DNA from: CAYNWK01 sp964400875 | GTDB lineage: Bacteria; Chloroflexota; Anaerolineae; Anaerolineales; UBA4823 | Reading direction: 5' to 3' | DNA: 24,976 nt | Assembly: GCA_964400875.1 (NCBI GenBank) | Contig: CAYNWK010000060.1 | Location: 1 to 24,976 of the forward strand | Shown here: one piece after another, positions 1 through 7,808 of the stretch | Position numbering within the stretch: the first letter of the stretch is position 1 | How the letters are laid out: the number at the start of each line of letters is the position of its first letter | Position numbers and translations under genes: made by a program | The notes under the pieces: model-generated | Database searches by the model: none | Told to the model about the DNA's origin: nothing | The model's input: only the letters and a program-made list of their open reading frames with translations

Positions 1-262
1 CCACCAGGTAAAGTGTATAGATAAAGCTCCAGTGGGCGGTGGGCGCATTGGCAGCAGTCACCGGCCACCAGGCCTCACCGAAGGAGAATCCGTGCCCGTC
101 CAGCACCCGGATCGCCAGGTTGTGATAAGACACCTGATCAGCAGTGCCGGGCAAACTGATCACCTGGTCTCCCAAGTAAAGGGCTGCGCCCACGCGCAGC
201 ACAACCGATAGAATCAGGATGAACTTCAGATTAAAGACGAGTTTTTTGAGACGATCAGGCAT
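1..262 (-). CDS. Partial GT-C (GT39/ArnT-like) membrane glycosyltransferase, N-terminus only
   Basis: An open frame begins with ATG at 262 and runs without a stop to the window edge, giving about 87 residues; the C-terminal part lies outside. The visible start reads MPDRLKKLVFNLKFILIL, then a hydrophobic segment (about residues 9-28) followed by RVGAALYLGDQ and TADQVSYHNLAIRVLDGHGF. A first membrane helix followed by an acidic D-x-x-x-Y loop and an 'LA..L..G.GF' stretch is typical of lipid-phosphosugar-dependent GT39-type transferases, where the first loop carries the catalytic Asp. A GGAG sits about 11 bases upstream of the ATG. It follows the sulfotransferase by 54 bases on the same strand and probably belongs to the same unit. 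The family call rests on the N-terminus only, so any GT-C membrane transferase is possible. Confidence 0.6.
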   Translation of the reverse strand, partial: MPDRLKKLVFNLKFILILSVVLRVGAALYLGDQVISLPGTADQVSYHNLAIRVLDGHGFSFGEAWWPVTAANAPTAHWSFIYTLYLV

Positions 263-316
263 TCTGCGAACATCTCCGAAAATTCAAAATTTCCCCTCCG
301 CGTGCAGCGGCTAACT

Positions 317-1297
317 TCACCAATTAAGATCTCTACAATAACCGAGTTCGATCAGCGACTTACCTGCCACCGTTTTAAAAACCAGCTTGCGCAACGCCGA
401 CCACTTGCGCCAGTATTCCACCGGCCTGAAATCCTTCGGGCGCTTGAGGTGCTGCCAGCTAACTTTGTTCTGGTTTTCGGGCTTGTTCTCGAGCTTCGAG
501 GACCCAATCACGCGTATTTCTTCAATGCGCTCAAACGGATAGCGGGTTTCATCCAGGCACAGCCGTGCGCACACCTCTCGGACAAAAGCCTGAGGTTCTT
601 TAAGGGCATGCTCGAATTTGACCAGTGCATACCCGGTTCGATCGTTGGCTTCGAACTGTTTAACGGTTTCGAGGATAATACGCACGCTGCGATTCCAGCG
701 CAGGCAAACTTGCAGGAAATTGAGATAAGGCCACGTCTTTAGCGTTGAATGCACCAGATCGCGCCCATCGCGCACGAGAATCACTAAATTCTCAAAGGGA
801 AACAGGGTGAAAAAGAAGTCCAAATATTGAACGCTGGGCATTTTCACCAGGACCCGCTGGTTGTCGGGCACCATTGAGTGAAGATACGCCACCAACGCAG
901 ATCCGACTATGGGCAGAAAATCGTAGTCCTCGAACTTATCTAGATTGTAGCGGTAGCCATCTATGAACCTGGTTTGCAGTCTGAGAATGTCTTCAGCCAA
1001 AATATTAGCCGGGAACTCCCATAGATGATTGGGATGTCCGGTGATGTCAGGATGCAGCCGTAGGAGTTCTCCTACGTAAACCGACCCGGAGCGCGGCATA
1101 ATTCCCTGGACGAAAATTGCAGGCTCTCGGCCTTGGCCACGAGCTAACTGAGCGGCCCGCAAGGCTTGCTCGCTGAGCCGGCAAGTTTGTCTCTGCACGC
1201 GGAAGCCCTTCGTTTCAAAGAAGTAATCGAAATACTTCTTTGTGTTTAGAATTAATACGTTGGTTTGGTGCAGCACCTCGCGATTGCCTGCGGGCAT
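317..1297 (-). CDS. PAPS-dependent sulfotransferase
   Basis: This 326-residue protein should transfer sulfate from PAPS to a hydroxyl or amine, here probably on a sugar. The 5'-phosphosulfate loop is visible as MPRSGSV (residues 67-73). The 3'-phosphate site is LVRDGRDLVHS (about 174-184), with the usual Arg176 and Ser184. The conserved 'LHPDITGHP' after the loop is typical of bacterial Sulfotransfer_1/3 proteins. No signal peptide or membrane helix is seen, so it should act in the cytoplasm on a lipid-linked or nucleotide-linked intermediate. The ATG lies one base after the stop of the Wzy-like gene, which suggests translational coupling. It is the second sulfotransferase in the window; the other is at 16368-17231 and is only distantly similar. 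The acceptor cannot be told from sequence. Confidence 0.85.
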   Translation of the reverse strand: MPAGNREVLHQTNVLILNTKKYFDYFFETKGFRVQRQTCRLSEQALRAAQLARGQGREPAIFVQGIMPRSGSVYVGELLRLHPDITGHPNHLWEFPANILAEDILRLQTRFIDGYRYNLDKFEDYDFLPIVGSALVAYLHSMVPDNQRVLVKMPSVQYLDFFFTLFPFENLVILVRDGRDLVHSTLKTWPYLNFLQVCLRWNRSVRIILETVKQFEANDRTGYALVKFEHALKEPQAFVREVCARLCLDETRYPFERIEEIRVIGSSKLENKPENQNKVSWQHLKRPKDFRPVEYWRKWSALRKLVFKTVAGKSLIELGYCRDLNW

Positions 1298-1298
1298 G

Positions 1299-2720
1299 CT
1301 AACTCTCGACCGGCTGAGTTTTCAACAAACCGGATTCGTCATTAAGGTAAATCTTTTCCAGGACGACTAATCCCCCCAAAAATATCCAGGCATAAATGCC
1401 GGTACGGACACCGTTGAAACCGATGTTATATACAAACGGCAGCACCCAATCTCCCAACATACCCGCCACGGCCGTTGCAACCAACCCCCCACCCGCGCCG
1501 TATACGAAAGCCCTTGGGAAACCGGGAGGCACCCGATCCCGCAAGCGTAATCCTAAGAATGCCAGTTCAATGAAGAACCACACAAAACACATCAGACCAA
1601 GTACACCTGTCTGGGCAACGATATCCACATAGTTGTTATGCGAGTTAAATTGAACCGCGAACCCCCTGATTGGGAACAATGGCGTGTACCAAAAATAATT
1701 CGCAAATCCCATTCCCAGGATAGGGCTGACCAGCACGATTTCCTTCAAGATCAGCCAGGCTTCTACTCGGGTGGAAACGCTGTACGAGTCCGAGGCGATA
1801 GCGCCGGAAACCACCTGAATAGCAGGAATTATCCCGATCAAGGCCAGTAATATCCCCCAGCGCCTGGAATAAAACCAGACCACTATGGCGACTCCCGCCA
1901 ACGCTGTCATCCATCCCGATTTCCATTTATAGCTTTGTACGATGGACACGTAGAAGGCGCCTAAAACCACCAATCCTAAAAATATCCGCACCGCAGGATG
2001 GAGTTTCCGATTGATCAGCATCTGGCTGAAGGTCATTGTCGGAAACCAGGCCCAAAAAACGCCGCCAATCGATTCGGATCGGAAGATGAGATGGTTGACT
2101 GGCTCCATTCCAGGGATAATTTTAAGGGTGACGTGTACGCTTCCAATGCCGATTAACAGCCACGTTATTGCCTGCAGCCATTTGATGTCTTTTACCTGGT
2201 GAGCGACCACAAAAAAAGCGCCGATCGAAACGATGAAGACAGCCAGTCCGCCTGCCTGGGCATCCAAGGGTGCATTCCGCGCAAAGCTATACCAGGGGAA
2301 CTGCCCGATTCCAAATGCGAGCAGCGAAACAAATAGGAAAGCAAATAACGGCGGCAAAGTACGCGAGGCGACCAAACGAATCTTCTTCTGGCGGATCACC
2401 ATATCCGATATCCAGATCCCCATCAGCGTAACGACCATAACCATGGGGAGATTGATGTTCTTGGGGCCAACATCAGGCACGCTTACCCCACCAATTAGGA
2501 TCAAGATCAAGCCCAACTCGGGCCACTTCAATAAAACCGTCGCACCGGCAATTCCTGCCAACAGGAGCAGCACCAGGCTCATATCCTGCGGAGAGAGGAA
2601 GAAAACGGACACAGCAGTAAGCAGTAACACACAGCTGATTATCGCCAAACGCAGCAGTTTCCGAGAGTTTTCGGAAGCATATTTTTTTGCTGAGTTTAAG
2701 GGCAATGAGTAATTTGCCAT
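1299..2720 (-). CDS. O-antigen ligase / polymerase-like membrane protein (Wzy/WaaL family)
   Basis: This 473-residue integral membrane protein has roughly 10-12 hydrophobic helices and short cytoplasmic tails. The large extracytoplasmic loop region carries the Wzy_C signature: RVEAWLILKE (about 318-327), then PILGMGF (333-339), then HNNYVDIVAQTG (361-372). In this family the Arg and the HN-x-Y motif lie near the active site. Members polymerise undecaprenyl-linked repeat units (Wzy) or ligate finished glycan to an acceptor (WaaL, or the O-glycan ligases of protein glycosylation). The two cannot be separated by eye. Because export in this locus is by an ABC pair rather than an obvious Wzx flippase, a ligase role after export is at least as likely as polymerisation. 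The gene starts 30 bases after the GT2 stop. Confidence 0.8.
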   Translation of the reverse strand: MANYSLPLNSAKKYASENSRKLLRLAIISCVLLLTAVSVFFLSPQDMSLVLLLLAGIAGATVLLKWPELGLILILIGGVSVPDVGPKNINLPMVMVVTLMGIWISDMVIRQKKIRLVASRTLPPLFAFLFVSLLAFGIGQFPWYSFARNAPLDAQAGGLAVFIVSIGAFFVVAHQVKDIKWLQAITWLLIGIGSVHVTLKIIPGMEPVNHLIFRSESIGGVFWAWFPTMTFSQMLINRKLHPAVRIFLGLVVLGAFYVSIVQSYKWKSGWMTALAGVAIVVWFYSRRWGILLALIGIIPAIQVVSGAIASDSYSVSTRVEAWLILKEIVLVSPILGMGFANYFWYTPLFPIRGFAVQFNSHNNYVDIVAQTGVLGLMCFVWFFIELAFLGLRLRDRVPPGFPRAFVYGAGGGLVATAVAGMLGDWVLPFVYNIGFNGVRTGIYAWIFLGGLVVLEKIYLNDESGLLKTQPVES

Positions 2721-2750
2721 CTAATATCTACCTTTTTATTGCGTATGTAT

Positions 2751-3743
2751 TTAACTTGTCTTAAAGTCGAAGGATGGATTTTCGCGCAGCCCATCCCGGT
2801 ATCCCCGATAAATGTAGCCGCCGATAATCCAGCGCCGCAGACCCTCCAAGAACCGGCCTGATGGGTTCAACTGATTTAGGACCTTGAAGGCTTTTTCCAA
2901 CAACCACAGGAAGGCTTCTAGGGAAGCCAACCACCGGACGCTTTTACGTAAAATCAGCGCTGGTGCATCATGGCTCCAGTTTATCGGTGTTTTATCTGAA
3001 AACATGGGTAAATACTGAATGAGATCAGGATATTTTTGGAAGAGCGGTACGGCGCGATAGGAAGCCTCTCTCCAACGCCTGATCTGATTTCCAAGGTTCC
3101 TATAAACATAGTCTCGATGCCAGCAGATCGCGGCGGTGCTCCGGTAGAATTCAAATCCTTTCAACTGTGCCCGGTAAGAAAAATCTGCATCGCACCACAT
3201 GCTGGAACCTGGAAAGTCAAGGTTTTGCATCATCCCGAGTCCAATAAAAGCTTCTCGATAGATGGACATATTGTTGCTGCAAACCTTTGGGAATTCGACG
3301 TCAACCAGCTCGGTCTCCTGTGAGTGTTGGCTTCGAACTGGATGGGCTTCTTCAAGTGGATTGCCGGCTTCCAACCACAGGATCTCAGTTCCTACAACGA
3401 TACGGTTGCCGGCCCCTTCATGTGCGCGGTAGAGCGCGGCTAGATAATTTGGCTCGACCAGGATATCATCATCCAGGAAGACCAACAATTCTGCCCGGCC
3501 GTGCTTTGCCCCATTGTTGCGAGCGAGCGCATCACCTTGATTTTCCTGGCGAATGCAGCGCAAAGCGAAAGGAAACTCTTGCGATGCAATTTCACTACTA
3601 CCGTCTGTTGAGCCGTCATCCACCACAATTACCTCGAACCGGTCACAGGGGAAGGTTTGATTGGCCAGCGACGCCAAGGTCTCGAGTAAATATTGTTTGC
3701 GATTGAACGTTGGGATAACTACGCTAATCTCAAGCGTTGCCAT
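2751..3743 (-). CDS. Glycosyltransferase family 2
   Basis: The protein has 330 residues from the ATG at 3743; a TTG two codons upstream would overlap the previous gene and is not preferred. It is a GT-A fold inverting transferase using a nucleotide sugar. The start SVVIPTFNRKQYL is typical. VDDGSTDGS (residues 41-49) binds the nucleotide and FLDDDI (89-94) is the DxD metal site. CDADFSYRA in the middle matches the acceptor-side acidic motif of GT2 rhamnosyl or galactosyl-type enzymes. No membrane helix is present, so it should be cytoplasmic and membrane-associated. The ATG lies two bases after the TGA of the GT4 gene (3746-5032), so the pair is very likely co-translated. Donor and acceptor are unknown. 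Confidence 0.85.
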   Translation of the reverse strand: MATLEISVVIPTFNRKQYLLETLASLANQTFPCDRFEVIVVDDGSTDGSSEIASQEFPFALRCIRQENQGDALARNNGAKHGRAELLVFLDDDILVEPNYLAALYRAHEGAGNRIVVGTEILWLEAGNPLEEAHPVRSQHSQETELVDVEFPKVCSNNMSIYREAFIGLGMMQNLDFPGSSMWCDADFSYRAQLKGFEFYRSTAAICWHRDYVYRNLGNQIRRWREASYRAVPLFQKYPDLIQYLPMFSDKTPINWSHDAPALILRKSVRWLASLEAFLWLLEKAFKVLNQLNPSGRFLEGLRRWIIGGYIYRGYRDGLRENPSFDFKTS

Positions 3744-3745
3744 GA

Positions 3746-5032
3746 TCAAACCAACTCAAATCCTGAGGTCTCTTGCTGGATAAGTTCAGATCCTTTGAGC
3801 GTTTCCAACAAATAGCTTTCGTACGCATCCATCATGCGTTTGACACTATAACGCTCCCTGACCGTTCTCCAGGCTGTGTGTGCAAGATCGTTCCGGAGCT
3901 CCGGACTTTCAATCAAGCGCTGGATTGCGTCCGCAAGGTTATGCGAATCTCCGGCTTCAAAGAAGAGTCCATTCTCACCATCCCGAACGATCTCTTTTGT
4001 CCCCCCGGTGGGCGTTGCCAGGATCACCATCCCTGCGCACATCCCTTCAAGGACTACCCGAGCAAATGGCTCCGGCCATATCGACGTTAAAATAAGCACG
4101 TCAGACTTCAACATAAGGTCTGGAATTTTTTCTGGTGAGATGCGTCCTAAAAATTTAATTTGTTCTCGCAGCTCCTTCCGCTTGACCAGACCCCTAAGGT
4201 GTTCGACATACTTCTCATTACCAGATCCAGCCAGGGTTAAATGAGCGCGCTTTTCCCCACGAGTGACCAATATCGCCATCGCTTCAATCGCAGTTTCCAG
4301 GCCTTTCACAGGATGTAATCTGCCCGCATAAAGTAATCTCACCTTATCTGCCTGCTTTACGGGAAAGCTTTCCGGCGTTCCACCTAGAAACTCGGCAGCA
4401 TCGATTCCGGTGTGAATGGTTCTGGCGTGTTCAACTGGTATGCCCGCCTCAACCAAGGCATCCCTTGTCGAAGCACTGACACAAATTGGCCGTTCGAATT
4501 TCAATTGCGGTCTTGGCTTATCCAGGGAGATCAGAAAGCCGGCTACTTTGCCGATTGCAACTTTGGGAAGGCGGCTGAACCATGTTCGCCCTTCCCTCTG
4601 CCAGTATAAAACGTGTTGACTGGGTAAGGTGGGCCAATATTCGGCGAACCGGTAAACAACTCGGCCGGGATAGTTTGATTCTGCCACACCGGCTAATGAA
4701 TAATGCAAATTCCACAAGCTCCAAATAAAAATTAAGTCTGGTTGCAAGTCTTGCAGCAAACGTTCAAAACGTTTCAGATTTTCGCGTTCGCGCTCTTTCC
4801 GATGTAAGAAGAAAGTTATCACCTGCCGCCAAGGAGCAAAGTCCATTTCTAAGTAAAGCCACCGGTAGATCCCATCGGTCTCCATCGGCGTGTTGTCTAT
4901 TCCATTCATGCTGGTCAAGACCGCGACCTCGTGGCCGCGAGTTCTCAATCCTTCAACGATTTGCTGACAAGAACGTCCCTGCCCACCCAGTTCAAAAGGA
5001 GGATAAAAATTGTTAAGAATTAGAATCCGCAC
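3746..5032 (-). CDS. Glycosyltransferase family 4 (first of a tandem pair by coordinate)
   Basis: This is a 428-residue GT-B retaining glycosyltransferase. The N-terminal domain opens with MRILILNNFYPPFELGGQGR, the usual glycine-rich acceptor-side loop. The C-terminal domain has LLYAGRLHPVKG (233-244) and the E-x7-E element PEPFARVVLEG (Glu321 and Glu329) that contacts the donor sugar. The start codon is GTG (bases 5032-5030) and no clear Shine-Dalgarno sequence precedes it. It is a clear paralogue of the neighbour at 5072-6319: both share the NFYPP opening, an 'IxxWSLW' stretch near residue 100 and the same C-terminal layout. Only 39 bases separate the two, so they look like an old tandem duplication. 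Sugar specificity is unknown. Confidence 0.88.
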   Translation of the reverse strand: MRILILNNFYPPFELGGQGRSCQQIVEGLRTRGHEVAVLTSMNGIDNTPMETDGIYRWLYLEMDFAPWRQVITFFLHRKERERENLKRFERLLQDLQPDLIFIWSLWNLHYSLAGVAESNYPGRVVYRFAEYWPTLPSQHVLYWQREGRTWFSRLPKVAIGKVAGFLISLDKPRPQLKFERPICVSASTRDALVEAGIPVEHARTIHTGIDAAEFLGGTPESFPVKQADKVRLLYAGRLHPVKGLETAIEAMAILVTRGEKRAHLTLAGSGNEKYVEHLRGLVKRKELREQIKFLGRISPEKIPDLMLKSDVLILTSIWPEPFARVVLEGMCAGMVILATPTGGTKEIVRDGENGLFFEAGDSHNLADAIQRLIESPELRNDLAHTAWRTVRERYSVKRMMDAYESYLLETLKGSELIQQETSGFELV

Positions 5033-5071
5033 AAGTAACTTGTCCCGGAAGGCGTATCGTCGCTTTAATCT

Positions 5072-6319
5072 CTAAGCGAGCGCGCCATTCTCCGTAATTT
5101 CCACGAGATAAGCCTCCAGCTGTTCTACCATCCGGTCGAGAGTGAAGCGCTGCTCAATTGTTCGCCGGCCTGCCTCGATCAACTGGTCGCCTAATCTCCT
5201 ATCCTCCGCCAACCGGATTAGCTGATTAGATAATGCCTTAACATCTTCCGGTGGAAAGGTCAATCCGGTTTTCCCTTCGACCAATAACTCACCCGTCCCT
5301 CCCGTAGTAGTCCCAACAACTACCAGACCCATGGCCATAGCCTCCATAACGATTCGAGCCAGGGGTTCAGCGTAGATCGAAGGAAACAACAGGACATCGT
5401 GTTGACTTAATACCTGGGGCATCTCGGACCTAGGCACAGAATCACGAAAAGTCACCCTCGTTTGTAAATTGTGTGTTGCAGTAAACTGGCGCAAAGAAGT
5501 AATGTATTGCGGATGGCCAGTACCCAATATCGTCAAATGGACGGTATTGACCCCGTAATTATGGACCAGCTCTTTGAGCGCTGATAAAGCCGTGTGCACT
5601 CCTTTGTGGTCAACGATCTGTCCAGCGTAGAGCAGTTTCAGTGAACTTCGAGTAAAACTCGACTTGCTTGCAGCCTGTGAAAACTGCCCCAGGTCTATGC
5701 CGTTATAGACGATTCGAGCATGATCGATCGGTAAACCTGAATCAAGCAAGGATTGTTTCAATCCAGCGCTTACGCACATAACGTGCTTCATCTCTAACGT
5801 CTTATCCAATATACCGGCCAATCTCTGTGCGGCTAACCAAGCAAGCACACGTTTAGGGATACGAAAGATAAGGTGCCTGGCAGGCGTTTCCCAGTATTTC
5901 CGATGCATGCTGACCTCAATTGGCCAATGTCCGGCCAAGTAATAGGCCACTTTCTCCCGCATCAGGTCTTCGGCCTGCACTGCCAATACCATCGATAATG
6001 CCCATAAGCTCCATACGACAATTACATCTGGAGCAAACTTCTCGACTACTTGTTCAAAATACTGTTTGTTTTCAGCCTGCCTTCTGCTCCAGCTCAACAA
6101 GAAATCGAACGGGCGATAATAATTCAAGTCGCCTTCGAGGTGGAGCAACCTGTATACATTTTCTTCATCGGGCGGTGCTTGTTGGCTGTCGTAGTTGCTT
6201 GTAAGAACGCCAACTTGATGACCGCGGGCTTCAAGGACAGAGGCGACTTCTTTAGCCAATTGAGGATAACCGCCGGCACGAAGAGGTGGATAAAAATTTG
6301 TCAAATAGAGAATCCGCAT
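5072..6319 (-). CDS. Glycosyltransferase family 4 (second of a tandem pair by coordinate)
   Basis: This 415-residue GT-B fold transferase starts MRILYLTNFYPPLRAGG. The donor-binding half shows LLYAGQIVDHKG (229-240) and the E-x7-E element AEPLARIVMEAM (Glu318 and Glu326), followed by a glycine-rich TTTGGTGE loop. It resembles the next gene (3746-5032) along its whole length, including the 'VVWSLWAL' stretch. The ATG at 6319 has no convincing Shine-Dalgarno sequence, so translation probably depends on coupling or on a leader element. It follows the alkaline-phosphatase-fold gene by 31 bases. It likely adds one sugar of the repeat unit at the cytoplasmic face; donor and linkage are unknown. Confidence 0.88.
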   Translation of the reverse strand: MRILYLTNFYPPLRAGGYPQLAKEVASVLEARGHQVGVLTSNYDSQQAPPDEENVYRLLHLEGDLNYYRPFDFLLSWSRRQAENKQYFEQVVEKFAPDVIVVWSLWALSMVLAVQAEDLMREKVAYYLAGHWPIEVSMHRKYWETPARHLIFRIPKRVLAWLAAQRLAGILDKTLEMKHVMCVSAGLKQSLLDSGLPIDHARIVYNGIDLGQFSQAASKSSFTRSSLKLLYAGQIVDHKGVHTALSALKELVHNYGVNTVHLTILGTGHPQYITSLRQFTATHNLQTRVTFRDSVPRSEMPQVLSQHDVLLFPSIYAEPLARIVMEAMAMGLVVVGTTTGGTGELLVEGKTGLTFPPEDVKALSNQLIRLAEDRRLGDQLIEAGRRTIEQRFTLDRMVEQLEAYLVEITENGALA

Positions 6320-6350
6320 AAATTACTGCACGAAAATCTAGAGGATGAAA

Positions 6351-7715
6351 TTATTCAATATAACCCAGATCCCGCAAACGACGCAGCATGTCCGCATCCA
6401 ACTCGGGTTCGGCATTACTGCCCTGTGTAGTCTTCGCTGCGCGTTGACGATGAACTTCAACCAGCTCCTGAAAATGGCGGGCTTGTTGTGGATATTCACC
6501 GGCAATGTTAATTTGCTCCCGGGGGTCATCCTTCAGGGCGTACAGACGTGGTTCATCTTCCCTACGACTGTTCCAGATGTATTTATATTCTTCATTCCGT
6601 ACCGCGATGATATGCAAATGATCGCGCCACATCTCTCCAATGGCCTCGTATGCGGGATACAATTGCTCGTCCCCCTCCCACAATGGAGTTAGACTCACTC
6701 CCTCCATCTTTTCGACAGGCGGGCAATCGCACAATTCGAGGATAGTGGGCATCAGATCCAGCGTTCGCACCTGGCGTTGGATAACTCGCTGCGATGGTCC
6801 CCCTGGCAGCCGGATAATCAGCGGGACCCTGAGGATTTCATCGTGCAAATTGGTCTCAAAGTGCCCCCAACGGCCGCGTTCCATGAACTCTTCGCCATGG
6901 TCTGCTACAAGAACGATTACGGTGTTATCAAGTAATCCCTGGCGTTCCAAGGCGTCTACCAACCGGCCAATCTGTTCATCTGTGTAGTACACCGCCTTTT
7001 CATAGAGGTCGATGTAATGGGCGCGATGATCCGTGTTGACGCGTTCGCCGTTAAAATTTGCGCGGTGCAGGTGGCCCAAATCCTGCCATGCACGGGCGAT
7101 CTCGACCGGAGATTTCAACATCTCTTCCCGGTGGTAAGGCCAGTGGATGTCCATGAAATGAGCCCAGGCGAAGAACGGCTCAGCAACACCGTTAATCCAA
7201 GAGATTAACTCATCAACCAGCTCTGCGCCGCTTACATACAATTGCGCCGGACGTGTGCGCATTCCTAATAAGCGGGCTATGGAATGCGTTATGGGCAAGC
7301 GTAAAAGACGCTCACCGCCCTTGATCCGGCGCAGAGCTGGATCGGTTTCTCCAGGGTGCAGGTCTACGAACTTGGCAAATCCGCGCTGGTACCCGTACGT
7401 GCGGCTGACCAGGGGACTGGTCGAGAACGCGCCGGTAGTATAGCCATGTCGAGCTAAGGCTTCAACCGGCGAAGGCCGTTCGGGGGAGAGCGGGCCCAGA
7501 CACCCGCCGTACATGGAGGCGTAGGTCGAGGTCAGCATCACAGGAAAAGCAGCCTGGGTCCAGGAGCCTCCGGTGATCGCCTGAGCGAAGCGGATGCCTG
7601 CCCTGGACAGGTTATCGATATTGGGAGAGATTGCTTTTGGGTATCCGTTGCAACCCAGCGCATCTGCCCGCAATGTATCCAATGTCAGGAAAACAACGTT
7701 CGGTCTATTTGTCAT
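6351..7715 (-). CDS. Alkaline-phosphatase-superfamily hydrolase/transferase, sulfatase-like but without the formylglycine motif
   Basis: This 454-residue protein has the sulfatase-type fold. NVVFLTLDTLRADALG carries a metal-binding Asp13; VLVADHGEEF supplies Asp272 and His273; GRWGHFETNLHDEILRVPLI (281-300) is the usual metal and closing region. The nucleophile region reads SWTQAAFPVMLTS (51-63). It aligns with the C/S-x-P/A-x-R motif of true sulfatases but has Thr53, Ala55 and Phe57 instead. A formylglycine sulfatase is therefore unlikely; a Thr nucleophile suggests a phosphodiesterase or a phosphoglycerol/phosphoethanolamine-type transferase. No signal peptide is seen, which is odd for a surface-modifying enzyme. 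The C-terminus LRRLRDLGYIE resembles that of the other superfamily member at 10368-12047. Automatic annotation would probably call it 'sulfatase'. Confidence 0.8.
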   Translation of the reverse strand: MTNRPNVVFLTLDTLRADALGCNGYPKAISPNIDNLSRAGIRFAQAITGGSWTQAAFPVMLTSTYASMYGGCLGPLSPERPSPVEALARHGYTTGAFSTSPLVSRTYGYQRGFAKFVDLHPGETDPALRRIKGGERLLRLPITHSIARLLGMRTRPAQLYVSGAELVDELISWINGVAEPFFAWAHFMDIHWPYHREEMLKSPVEIARAWQDLGHLHRANFNGERVNTDHRAHYIDLYEKAVYYTDEQIGRLVDALERQGLLDNTVIVLVADHGEEFMERGRWGHFETNLHDEILRVPLIIRLPGGPSQRVIQRQVRTLDLMPTILELCDCPPVEKMEGVSLTPLWEGDEQLYPAYEAIGEMWRDHLHIIAVRNEEYKYIWNSRREDEPRLYALKDDPREQINIAGEYPQQARHFQELVEVHRQRAAKTTQGSNAEPELDADMLRRLRDLGYIE

Positions 7716-7770
7716 AGTTACCGTTGTTAAGATTTAAAGCGATTGAAAGAATATATGTCATGGTTTATCT

Positions 7771-7790
7771 TCTCCCCATCTCCCCATCTC
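7771..7790. repeat. Short tandem repeat, 8-bp unit, 2.5 copies
   Basis: The unit TCTCCCCA occurs twice in a row and is followed by TCTC. It lies in the 93-base gap between the GT4 gene (7809-9074) and the sulfatase-like gene (start 7715). On the transcribed strand it gives a purine-rich GATGGGGA run about 55 bases before the start codon, too far to act as that gene's Shine-Dalgarno sequence. No function is assigned. Confidence 0.55.
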
Positions 7791-7808
7791 TATTCACTGG
7801 ACTCCAGC

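Noticed and set aside
302..742. Plus-strand reading frame opposite the sulfotransferase gene
   Set aside because: It lies antisense to a gene with clear PAPS-binding motifs, shows no recognisable domain and has no ribosome site; it is a shadow frame.
7723..7808. Very short minus-strand frames (9 and 18 codons) in the gap before the sulfatase-like gene
   Set aside because: Too short, without ribosome sites at suitable spacing, and no similarity to known leader peptides.
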